Below, piece by piece: positions 39,801-47,338 of a DNA stretch of 64,000 bases. The notes beneath the pieces were generated by a model. It was not told the origin of the DNA and did no database searches. It saw nothing but the letters and a program-made list of their open reading frames with translations. Origin of the DNA: RYN-111 sp963760125 (GTDB lineage Bacteria; Actinomycetota; Actinomycetes; Mycobacteriales; SCTD01). How positions within the stretch are numbered: the stretch's first letter is position 1; every line of letters starts with the position of its first letter. The DNA lies in contig CAVXBV010000017.1 of assembly GCA_963760125.1 (NCBI GenBank), positions 1 to 64,000 on the forward strand, given 5' to 3'. The translations under genes and the position numbers were made by a program.

Positions 39801-40726
39801 GCAAGACGCTGACCTTCAAGGTCAGCGCCGTGAACAGCGTCGGCACCGGCCAGGCCGGCACCGCCACCGGGACGCCGTACGACGCCCCGCTGGCGCCGAC
39901 CACGGTCAACGCCCAGTCCGGCGACGGGTCGATCACGGTCTCGTTCTCCGGCGCGGACCCCCGTGGCAGCACGATCACGGAGTACACCGCGCGTGTCAGC
40001 ACGTCGGCCGGCGAGGTCGTGAAGACGGGCACCGGCAGCCCGATCACGATCACCGGCTTGGCCAACGGCACGACGTACAACGCGAGCGTCAAGGCGTCGA
40101 ACCTGGCGGGATACGGCTCCTACTCCACCGTCGCGGCCAGCGCCACGCCCACCGCGGGCAGCGTGCTGACCAGCGTCAGCAACGTGACCTACAGCGAGTC
40201 GCGTCGGCCGATCCTGTTCAAGGGCTCGCTGAAGCAGACGGACGGCCGCCCGATCGTCGGGGAGCGGGTCGCGATCCGCCTCGTGCCGGACATCGGCGGG
40301 GTCCGCGTGGCGCGCCCGATCACCAACGCCAACGGGGACTGGAGCTTCCGGTACGGCCCGCTCTACAACACCACGGTGGAGAGCAGCTACGCCGGCGGCG
40401 ACAAGGGCTCGGCCGCCACCTCCGGGACGTACAAGATCAACGTCTTCACGCTCATGACGCTGGTCTCGCCGCGCAGTGGCGAGCGCTTCCGCGCGGGCTA
40501 GCACGGCTGACGATCACCGGGCGCACGACGCCTAACAAGGCCGGCCGGACGATCGGCCTGTACGAGGGTAGCAAGCTCGTCGACACCGCCGTCATCCAGG
40601 GCAACGGCCACCTTCCGGTTCTCTGGACGCCTGCCGCGGGGCGTGTACCGCTTGGTCTTCGGACTGGGTGGCACCTCGGGCAACGTGGGCGGCAACGGGC
40701 ACGTGTTCCAGGTCTACGTCGACTGA
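36833..40726 (+). CDS. Giant secreted IPT/TIG and FN3 repeat protein
   Basis: Third MRLA-type secreted protein (about 1,297 residues). ATG 36833 follows GGAGAACC; the signal peptide is RSVAVLAAAALLTTGGFVAG and likely ends at ASA. IPT/TIG-like modules run from about 37575 to 39590 (LSTLSPATLGQGALRVPVTF, KVTSVAPNNRGQGFLGDVTI, LITRVTPASALRGESKTVDL, TTTAIAPDTIGQGASLELTL, VVTDVSPGGGKQGDTLTGVV), and one ends ICTGCLNV. Two FN3 domains follow (near 39610-40170) and then an Ig-like domain. The frame stops at TAG 40499-40501, but two indels (near 40498 and 40612) restore LTITGRTTPNKAGRTIGLYE and GVYRLVFGLGGTSGNVGGNG, ending VFQVYVD with TGA at 40724-40726. Unlike its two paralogues it lacks the triple LDTRSG domain. 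Confidence 0.82.
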
Positions 40727-40740
40727 CAGCAACGAACGCA

Positions 40741-40779
40741 CGCGTCGGGCCCGGGAGCACGTCTTCCGGGCCCGACGCG
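40741..40779 (+). terminator. Hairpin terminator after the third repeat-protein gene
   Basis: Perfect 14-bp stem: CGCGTCGGGCCCGG (40741-40754) pairs with CCGGGCCCGACGCG (40766-40779) around an 11-nt loop. It begins 14 nt after the TGA at 40726. This supports 40726, rather than the in-frame TAG at 40501, as the true gene end. Confidence 0.65.
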
Positions 40780-40821
40780 CGTCTGGGGAACACCCGTGGG
40801 CGACATGGCTTTGACACAGGT

Positions 40822-41799
40822 GTGACCGCCGTGCCTGCCGATCCGCCCGACGCCGCCGTCGCCGGCCACTACGGCGACCCGTACCTCGAGCAGCGGCGCC
40901 TCGCCAGCGGGACGGGTGTAGTGAACCTGTCGCACCGGCCGGTGGTCCGGGTCACCGGCCCGGACCGGCTGTCCTGGCTGCACTCGCTGCTGTCCCAGCA
41001 CGTCGTGGACCTCGCCCCCGGGGAGTCGACCGAGGCGCTGGTGCTGTCCCCGAACGGCCACGTCGAGCACCACCTGCACCTGGTGGAGACCGGCTCGGAG
41101 GTCCTGATCCACGTCGAGCCGGGTACGGCGGAAGCGCTGGTCACCTACCTCGACCGGATGCGCTTCATGCTGCGTGTGGAGGTGTCGATCGCCGAGGACC
41201 TCGCGGTGGTGTGGACGCCCTCGCTCGCCGATGTGCCGGGCCCCTCGACGGCCACCGGCTTCGGCCGCTACCTGCTCGTCGCGCCGGACGACGTCGCCGG
41301 CCTGCTCGCCCTCGGGGAGCCCGCTGGCGTGATGGCTCTCGAGGCCCTGCGGGTGGCGGCGCTCCGCCCCCGGCTGGGCCTGGACACCGACCACCGGACC
41401 CTCCCGCACGAGGTCGGCTGGCTCGGCGTCGCCGTACACCTGGACAAGGGCTGCTACCGCGGTCAGGAGTCCGTCGCGCGGGTGCACAACCTCGGCCACC
41501 CGCCTCGCCGGCTGGTCCTGCTGCACCTCGACGGCTCGGACTCCGCGCTCCCCGCGACCGGTGCCGACGTGCTGCTCGGCGAACGGGTCGTCGGACGGGT
41601 CGGTTCCGCCGTACGCCACCACGAGCTCGGGCCGCTCGCGCTCGCGCTGGTGAAGCGGCAGGTCCCCGAGGACAGCGAGCTCGTCGCCGGCGGCGTGCCG
41701 GCGCGCATCGACCCCGACGCCGTGCTCGTGCAGCCGGAGTCGGCGGCGCGCTCGTCCGCGGCGGCCCGGGCTGGTCTGCTGCGGCTGCCCCGGACCTGA
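40822..41799 (+). CDS. ygfZ: YgfZ/GcvT-like folate-binding protein
   Basis: 325-residue YgfZ-type protein, a tetrahydrofolate-binding factor that supports Fe-S cluster enzymes. The aminomethyltransferase-like fold is seen in VVNLSHRPVVRVTGPDRLSW and LHSLLSQHVVDLAPGE, with the YgfZ signature KGCYRGQESVARVHNLGH (near residues 211-228) holding the conserved cysteine, followed by PPRRLVLLHL. The start is GTG 40822. It converges on the DUF4388 gene with a 37-nt gap. The nearest upstream gene in the same direction is the third giant secreted protein, separated by a terminator hairpin. Confidence 0.88.
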   Translation: MTAVPADPPDAAVAGHYGDPYLEQRRLASGTGVVNLSHRPVVRVTGPDRLSWLHSLLSQHVVDLAPGESTEALVLSPNGHVEHHLHLVETGSEVLIHVEPGTAEALVTYLDRMRFMLRVEVSIAEDLAVVWTPSLADVPGPSTATGFGRYLLVAPDDVAGLLALGEPAGVMALEALRVAALRPRLGLDTDHRTLPHEVGWLGVAVHLDKGCYRGQESVARVHNLGHPPRRLVLLHLDGSDSALPATGADVLLGERVVGRVGSAVRHHELGPLALALVKRQVPEDSELVAGGVPARIDPDAVLVQPESAARSSAAARAGLLRLPRT

Positions 41800-41836
41800 G
41801 CGCCACCCGCGTCGGGCTGCCGTCCGCGAGCGCGGC

Positions 41837-43953
41837 TCAGCGGCCGAACAGGCCCTTCTTCTTCTTCGCCGGTGCGGCCGCGACGGGCTTGGGCGCCTGC
41901 CCGGCCGGTCGCGTGGGCGGCGGCTCGGGAGCGTCGTCCATGCCGAGCGAGGACAGCTCGCGGAACAGCGACGCCATGTCGGTGTCGGGCTGGGCGTACG
42001 CCGGGCGAAGGTCCTCCTCCTCGTCCTCGTAGGCTGGCGCCTCGACCTCGAGGACCTGCACGTCGGACGAGCTGTTCGCCGTGGCGCTGAGCTCGGCAAA
42101 GGCGCTGCCGGCGGCCGATCGCTGGGCGGCGACCCGGATCTGCTCCTCAGCCTCCTCCTCGGCCGCTTCCTGCTCGGCGTGCTGCCGGGCCGCCTCCTGC
42201 GCCTCGCGGGCGGCCTGCTCGGCAGCCTCGTGGGCGGCCTGCTGCTCGATCGCGGCCTGACGCAGCTCGGCCTCTGCGGCCGCGCGCTCGCCGGCCAGGC
42301 GCTCGGCTTCGGCCTGCGCCAGTGCTTCGGCGGCGAGGCGCTCGGCTTCGGCTTGCGCTTCGGCGGCCAGCGCCTGCTCGGCGGCGAGGCGCTCGGCTTC
42401 GGCCTGCGCCAGTGCTCGGCGGCGAGGCGCTCGGCTTCGGCCTGCTCGGCGGCGAGGCGCTCGGCTTCGGCCTGCTCGGCGGCGAGGCGCTCGGCTTCGG
42501 CCTGCTCGGCGGCGAGGCGCTCGGCTTCGGCCTGCGCCAGTGCTTCGGCGGCGAGGCGCTCGGCTTCGGCCTGCTCGGCGGCGAGGCGCTCGGCTTCGGC
42601 CTGCTCGGCGGCGAGGCGCTCGGCTTCGGCCTGCGCCAGTGCTTCGGCGGCGAGGCGCTCGGCTTCGGCCTGCGCTTCGGCGGCCAGCGCCTGCTCGGCG
42701 GCGAGGCGCTCGGCCTCGGCCTGCGCCAGTGCTTCTGCGGCGAGGCGCTCGGCCTCGGCTTCCTCCTCGCGGCGGACGGCCTCGGCGCGGACGTCGGCGA
42801 GCGACACGATCGTGGCCTCGTGGGCCGGGTCCAAGGCAGCAGCGTCGGCGTCGTCGGCCGCGCGACGGGCGGCCTCGAGCTCGGCCTGGGCGTTGGCCAG
42901 CTCGGCAGCGTCGCGCTCCCGGCGCTTGGCGTCCCGCGCGGCGCGCTCGACCTGCTTGACGGAGCGGGCCGACTCCTCCTCCGTCATCGGCACCACCTTC
43001 TTGCGTGGCTTGGGTGCCTCGAACAGGGAGTCGTCCGCGGAGGTCCCGAGCAGCGCCGAGAGCGCCTGCGAGACGCGGTCCAGACTGCCGGCGATCTCGT
43101 CCTCGGAGACCGGCTGCAAGTCCTCCGTGGTGCGGTCGGCGCGGGCACGTGCCGCCGGCGGTGCCTCGACCGGAGGCGTGGGGGCGAACGCGGCAGCGAG
43201 GCGGGACATCGCGGAGGCCGGCGCCGGAGCCTCGGCACCGATCACGACCTCCTCGACCTCGAGCAGGCCCGAGCGGACGAGGGAGTACACGACCTGCCCG
43301 GCTTCGAACAGCGTGAAGCCGCCCTCCTTGGCGAGGTCGGCGATGCTGCGCATCCCATCCACCTTGCACAGCAGCGACCACGCCTCGGGGTCGATCGCCA
43401 TCTCGGCGTCGGTCTGGCCGGCGGCGGACAGGACCGGTACGGCGTCCGGGCCGTGCAGGACCTCGGTGATGCTCTCCCACACGCGGTGCCGCTCAGCGAC
43501 GTGCGCGAGCAGCTCCTCCACGGGGGTGGGGGGCGCGACGTCCTCGCGGGTGCGCTCGTTGACGCGGAACTTCCACGTGCCGGACGTCCAGCGCAGCAGG
43601 TCGGAGGTCTGCTCACGTACCTGCTCGTGCACGAACGCCTCGACGACCGGCTGATCGACGTACCCCAGGTGGACGAGGAGCTCCCCGAGGCGCCAGCCCT
43701 GGAGCTCGGTCCGCTGCGCCTCGAGTGCCTCGGCCAGGCCCTCCGGTCCGAGCGAGCCGCTGGACACCAGCCGGGCGCCGAGCTGCGGGCGGCGGCCGGG
43801 CACGTGGACGGCGTACACCTGGCCGCCGCGTAGGTAGACCTTGGCGAGCGAGCCGACCCCGTCGTCGACGTTCAGGCAGCCGGAGGCGACCCCGTCGGCG
43901 AGGTCGCGCAGCACCTGAGGGAGGGAGGACGTCGTGAGGTCGCCCTTGAGCAC
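41837..43953 (-). CDS. DUF4388 protein with long Ala/Glu coiled-coil repeats
   Basis: About 705 residues after correcting one missing base. GTG 43953 has AGGAGG 7 nt upstream. The N-terminus (LKGDLTTSSLPQVLRDLADG, GSLAKVYLRGGQVYAVHVPG) is the DUF4388/PatA-type domain found in bacterial signalling and gliding proteins; a second helical domain follows (LLCKVDGMRSIADLAKEGGF). Then comes a long Glu/Ala/Arg coiled coil made of tandem AEAERLAAEQ or AEAERLAAEALAQ units (about 42290-42760). The C-terminus is acidic, then proline-rich, and ends KKKKGLFGR. One copy reads CAGTGCTCGG instead of CAGTGCTTCGG near 42415, which shifts the frame; the C-terminal frame resumes intact. DUF4388 in this class often partners with kinases or GTPases, and a Ser/Thr kinase lies 1.7 kb away. 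Confidence 0.8.
42290..42760 (-). repeat. Tandem 30-nt and related coding repeats
   Basis: About fifteen copies of a near-identical unit encoding AEAERLAAEQ, in 10-residue and 13-residue (AEAERLAAEALAQ) versions. Copies are almost identical at the DNA level, so unequal recombination or slippage could change the copy number. A single T is missing in the copy at about 42415. The opposite strand is also open across this stretch, which is a by-product of the repeat composition. Confidence 0.8.
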
Positions 43954-44104
43954 GCCGCGCCTCCTCTCCCTGCGTCGCTGGTGCGGGCTGTCCCTCTCTG
44001 CCTCGGCAGGTGGGGGGAGGTTGTTGAGCCGTTCGGTCCCTCGGGCTCGACAATCTGGCACCATGGGCAGGTCCACCTGACCGCTGACTGACACAGGAGC
44101 ACCG

Positions 44105-44659
44105 GTGACCGCCGACGCCACGCCTTCGCCCGGCACCCGCCGCATCGACCGGGTGCTGGCGGACGACTACCTCACCGGGCTGGGCCAGGCCCCGCTGGTC
44201 GAGGTGCGCACCCTGCGGGACGAGGCCGAGCAGGAGGAGGTCGACCTGTCGTACACCCGTCGCCTCATCCAGGGACGCATGGACATCGTGCGCGCCGAGC
44301 TCAACCACCGCGACGGCAACGGGTCCGGCGGCAGCGTCGTCGACAACCTCGCGCAGGTCCTCGCCGACGAGCCGCGCTCCGCGGCCCGCGGCCTGGGCCG
44401 GCACAGCACGATCGAGCCCAGCCGGGTGGACAACCACCGGCGATACGTCGAGTCCCTCGTCGCCGACGTCGACCTGTCCGACACCGCCTCGCGCTCCTCC
44501 GACGAGCTGCACCACGCGATGCGGGTGCTCGCGGACGAGGAGCAGAAGCTGTCGGCCAAGCGGCGCCAGGTCCAGCAGGTCATGGACGCCTGCCAGGCTG
44601 AGATCACCCGCCGGTACCGCGACGGCGAGGCCGACGTCGCCAGCCTGCTCGAGGGGTGA
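44105..44659 (+). CDS. rsiG: RsiG-type c-di-GMP-binding anti-sigma factor
   Basis: 184-residue all-helical protein of the AmfC/RsiG family; in Streptomyces RsiG binds sigma WhiG when armed with cyclic di-GMP. Both halves carry the published E(X)3S(X)2R(X)3Q(X)3D c-di-GMP motif in full: Glu45-Ser49-Arg52-Gln56-Asp60 and Glu146-Ser150-Arg153-Gln157-Asp161. GTG 44105 has AGGAG 5 nt upstream. The stop overlaps the asparaginase start as GTGA. No whiG-like sigma gene is in the window, so the target is not shown. The GGDEF protein at 21230 is a possible source of ligand. Confidence 0.85.
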   Translation: MTADATPSPGTRRIDRVLADDYLTGLGQAPLVEVRTLRDEAEQEEVDLSYTRRLIQGRMDIVRAELNHRDGNGSGGSVVDNLAQVLADEPRSAARGLGRHSTIEPSRVDNHRRYVESLVADVDLSDTASRSSDELHHAMRVLADEEQKLSAKRRQVQQVMDACQAEITRRYRDGEADVASLLEG

Positions 44660-45600
44660 CCGGCCTCCTCGCCGAGGTCGTCCGTTCCGGGTACGTCGAA
44701 GGGACCCACACGGGGACCCTCGTCGCGCTGCGCCCGGACGGGTCGGTCGCGCTGTCGGTCGGTGACCTGTCCCACCCGGTGTTCCCGCGCTCCAGCAACA
44801 AACCCCTGCAAGCGGTGGCGCTGCTCGAGGCAGGGTGGGACCCGACGCCGATCCACCTCGCGCTCGCGGCGTCCTCGCACAGCGGCGAGCCGGACCACCT
44901 GCGTGCCATCGCCGAGGTCCTGGGTGACCTGGTGCTCCAGACCCCTCCGGCGCCCCCGATCGACGCTGCGGCGTGGCACGCCCTCCTGCGCGTCGGTGGG
45001 GCGGCGACCTCCCTCACGATGACGTGCTCGGGCAAGCACGCGGCGATGCTGCGGACCTGCGCGGTCAACGGCTGGAGCACCCACGACTACCTGCGCCCTG
45101 ACCACCCGGTCCAGCAGGCCTGCGCCCGGGCCATCGCGGCGCTGGCCGGCGAGCCGGTCCTGCACACCGCTGTCGACGGCTGCGGGGCCGCGCAGCACGC
45201 GATCACCCTGCGCGGGCTGGCGACGGCGTACGGCCGCATCGCGTCGGCCGGGGACGGCCCCTCGCGCCGTACCGCGGACGCCATGCGCGCGCATCCCTGG
45301 TACGTCGGCGGCACCGGACGCGACTGCACCGCGTTGATGGAGGGTCTGCCGGGGCTCGTCGCCAAGGACGGGTACGAGGGCGTGTACGCCGCGGGCCTGC
45401 CCGACGGGTCGGCGGTGGCGCTGAAGATCGAGGACGGCGCTGAGCGTGCGCGCGTCCCCGTGCTCGTGGCTGCCCTCCGGGCGCTCGGGGTGGAGGCGGA
45501 CGTCCTTGAGGAGTACGCCACCACGCCGGTGCTCGGTGGTGGGCGGGTGGTCGGTGAGGTCCGCGTCGCGGGCGCACTCGTGGAGAGGTGTCAGACGTGA
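44656..45600 (+). CDS. Type II-like L-asparaginase (Asparaginase_II family)
   Basis: 314-residue member of the bacterial Asparaginase_II family (thermolabile-type asparaginases; PF06089), distinct from the AnsA/AnsB fold. Typical text: EVVRSGYVEGTHTGTLVALR, DGSVALSVGDLSHPVFPRSS, then NKPLQAVALLEAG, ALAASSHSGEPDHLRAIAEV, MTCSGKHAAMLRTCAVNGWS, TAVDGCGAAQHAITLRGLAT and LPGLVAKDGYEGVYAAGLPD. It would hydrolyse asparagine to aspartate and ammonia in the cytoplasm. GTG 44656 overlaps the rsiG stop. The rsiG-asparaginase linkage suggests co-translation, with no evident functional link. Confidence 0.85.
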   Translation: MTGLLAEVVRSGYVEGTHTGTLVALRPDGSVALSVGDLSHPVFPRSSNKPLQAVALLEAGWDPTPIHLALAASSHSGEPDHLRAIAEVLGDLVLQTPPAPPIDAAAWHALLRVGGAATSLTMTCSGKHAAMLRTCAVNGWSTHDYLRPDHPVQQACARAIAALAGEPVLHTAVDGCGAAQHAITLRGLATAYGRIASAGDGPSRRTADAMRAHPWYVGGTGRDCTALMEGLPGLVAKDGYEGVYAAGLPDGSAVALKIEDGAERARVPVLVAALRALGVEADVLEEYATTPVLGGGRVVGEVRVAGALVERCQT

Positions 45601-45622
45601 TCTCCGTGGGCAGACACGCTCC

Positions 45623-46798
45623 GTGACTGTCACAGTGGCCGACGGGCGATACGAGCTCGGTGCGCTGCTCGGTACGGGGGGCATGTCGCAGGTGCGGCGG
45701 GCCACGGACACCTTGCTGGGGCGCGACGTCGCGGTGAAGGTCTTCCGCGACGACCTGGACGACGACTCCGCGGCGCGCGCCCGCCAGGAGATGCAGACCC
45801 TCGCGCAACTCAGCCACCCGCGCCTGGTCGCGGTGCACGACGCGGGGACCGGGCCCGACGGCCGGCCGTACCTCGTCATGGAGCTCGTCGAAGGACCCAC
45901 GTTGGCCGACCGGTGCCGTGACGGGTCGCTCACGTCCGAGGGGCTGCGCGGGATCGGGGCCGACCTCGCCGAGGCGCTGGCGTACGTGCACGCCCTCGGC
46001 ATCGTCCATCGCGACGTGAAGCCGGCCAACGTCCTGCTGGCCCCGAGCGGGGCCAAGCTCGCGGACTTCGGCGTGGCCCGCATCATCGACGGGGCGCGGC
46101 ACACCGGCACCGGGCTGACGATCGGCACCGCGCCGTACCTCTCGCCCGAGCAGGTCACCGGCGGCGACGTCGACCCGCCTGCGGACGTCTACTCCCTCGG
46201 CTTGGTCCTGCTCGAGGGCCTCACCGGCCGCCGTGAGTACGACGGGAACCCGGTCGAGGCGGCGCTCGCCCGACTGCATCGCGAGCCCACGATCCCGGAG
46301 CACCTGCCGACGCCGTGGCCCGCTCTGCTGCGCGCCATGACGGCCCGTGCCGCGTCCGACCGGCCCACTGCGGGCGTGGTCGCCTCGGTGCTGCGCGGCG
46401 AGCGGGAGTGGCCCGGGGTCGACGGCGCGCAGTCGCCCCAGACGACGGTGCTCGCCACGGAGTCAGCAGCCGCGATGACCACCGTGCTGCGCTCGGCAGG
46501 GGGAGCCACGGCAGCGGCGGACAGCTCCGCGACCGCACTGACGCGCGTCGAGCCGTTGCGCGTGCCGCTGCGGCCCGCGACCACGGACGCCGGTCTTCGC
46601 CTCCCGAAGGACGAGGAGCCGTCCCGCCGGCGCACCCCGGTGATCGCGGCCGTCGTGTCGGCGGGGGTGCTCCTGGTCGTGGCGATCATCGGGTCCCTCG
46701 GCGGCGGTGGGGGCACGAGCGACCCGTCTCCTGTGCCCGGGACGCGCCCGACGCTCGAGCAGCACCTGACCGAGCTCAAGGACGCGGTGACCCCGTGA
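45623..46798 (+). CDS. Membrane-anchored Ser/Thr protein kinase
   Basis: 391-residue Hanks-type kinase. GTG 45623 gives GRYELGALLGTGGMSQVRRA (glycine loop GTGGMS), the ATP lysine in VAVKVF, catalytic loop IVHRDVKPANVLL, DFG as LADFGVARI, and activation and P+1 loop TGLTIGTAPYLSPEQVTGG. The kinase domain ends at about residue 255. A Thr/Ala-rich cytoplasmic linker follows (residues 260-330, with several TTVL repeats that could be phosphorylated), then RRRTPVIAAVVSAGVLLVVA and a single membrane helix (IIGSLGGGGG), leaving a short outer tail with no PASTA domain. Stop overlaps the next GTG (GTGA), coupling it to a lipoprotein. Confidence 0.88.
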   Translation: MTVTVADGRYELGALLGTGGMSQVRRATDTLLGRDVAVKVFRDDLDDDSAARARQEMQTLAQLSHPRLVAVHDAGTGPDGRPYLVMELVEGPTLADRCRDGSLTSEGLRGIGADLAEALAYVHALGIVHRDVKPANVLLAPSGAKLADFGVARIIDGARHTGTGLTIGTAPYLSPEQVTGGDVDPPADVYSLGLVLLEGLTGRREYDGNPVEAALARLHREPTIPEHLPTPWPALLRAMTARAASDRPTAGVVASVLRGEREWPGVDGAQSPQTTVLATESAAAMTTVLRSAGGATAAADSSATALTRVEPLRVPLRPATTDAGLRLPKDEEPSRRRTPVIAAVVSAGVLLVVAIIGSLGGGGGTSDPSPVPGTRPTLEQHLTELKDAVTP

Positions 46799-47241
46799 GG
46801 CGCTCGACGTCGCGGGCGTCCCTCATGACGGGCGGCGCGGGCCGGTCGGCGAAGGCGCTGTGGGCCGCGCCGGTCCTGGCCGGGCTGCTGCTCACCGGCT
46901 GCGGTTCGTCCTCCGGCATGTCCGCCGCGGCAGCCACGGCGCTGCAGGCGGACGCGAGCGCGATCGACAAGGCGGCGCGTGCCGGCGACGGTGCTGCGGT
47001 CCAGGCCGGCGTGCGACGGCTCCGCGCGCACGTGGCGACGTACCGCACGAGCGGTGACCTCAGCGTGGAGCGCGCCGCCCGCGTGGTGGCTGCGGCGGCC
47101 GCCGTCGCCGTCGACGTCCCCGCGCCGGTGCCCACGAAGCCGCCGCCGGCGCCGGTCGTCCCCAAGAGTGACAGCGACGGCAAGGGCGACAAGGACGACA
47201 AGGGCGACGAGGGCAAGAAGGGCAAGGGCAAGAAGGACTGA
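46795..47241 (+). CDS. Small lipoprotein with Lys/Asp-rich tail, kinase partner
   Basis: 148-residue protein starting at GTG 46795 (GTGA overlap with the kinase). A twin-region signal (RRSTSRASLMTGG then LWAAPVLAGLLLTGCGSS) ends in a lipobox LLTGC. The mature part is a helical Ala-rich domain (AAAATALQADASAIDKAARA, GVRRLRAHVATYRTSGDLSV), followed by a Pro/Val linker and a highly charged tail (DGKGDKDDKGDEGKKGKGKK). Translational coupling suggests it acts with the kinase, perhaps as its extracytoplasmic sensor, since the kinase itself has almost no outer domain. No homologue was recognised. Confidence 0.75.
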   Translation: MRRSTSRASLMTGGAGRSAKALWAAPVLAGLLLTGCGSSSGMSAAAATALQADASAIDKAARAGDGAAVQAGVRRLRAHVATYRTSGDLSVERAARVVAAAAAVAVDVPAPVPTKPPPAPVVPKSDSDGKGDKDDKGDEGKKGKGKKD

Positions 47242-47272
47242 CGTCGGCGCCGGACGCCACCCACCACTCCTC

Positions 47273-47338
47273 ATGATCATCGGAGTGGGCGTACACAGAT
47301 GTGAGCCCAGATGTGTGTACGGCGACTCCGATGATCAC
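47273..47338. repeat. 66-nt hairpin element, copy C (solitary)
   Basis: Third copy of the element seen at 23096 and 24291: arms 47273-47294 and 47317-47338, loop 22 nt. Arm positions 13-14 pair as GT/AC (AC/GT in copy B). It lies between convergent genes with no nuclease gene beside it. Its TGATCA core supplies the stop codon of the minus-strand monooxygenase (47335-47337). Here it could also act as a two-way terminator. Confidence 0.85.

Noticed and set aside
40499..40501. In-frame TAG considered as the true end of the third giant gene
   Set aside because: The downstream 225 nt encode an in-register beta-domain after two single-base corrections, and a strong terminator hairpin follows the later TGA at 40724-40726.
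42290..42760. Tandem repeats considered as a CRISPR array
   Set aside because: No unique spacers; the units are contiguous and in frame with a coding sequence, and there are no cas genes.
42179..43833. Plus-strand open frames of about 500 codons across the DUF4388 gene, with RRRGARL- or AARRSAS-type repeats
   Set aside because: Antisense by-product of the tandem repeats; the minus strand has a ribosome site and a recognisable N-terminal domain.
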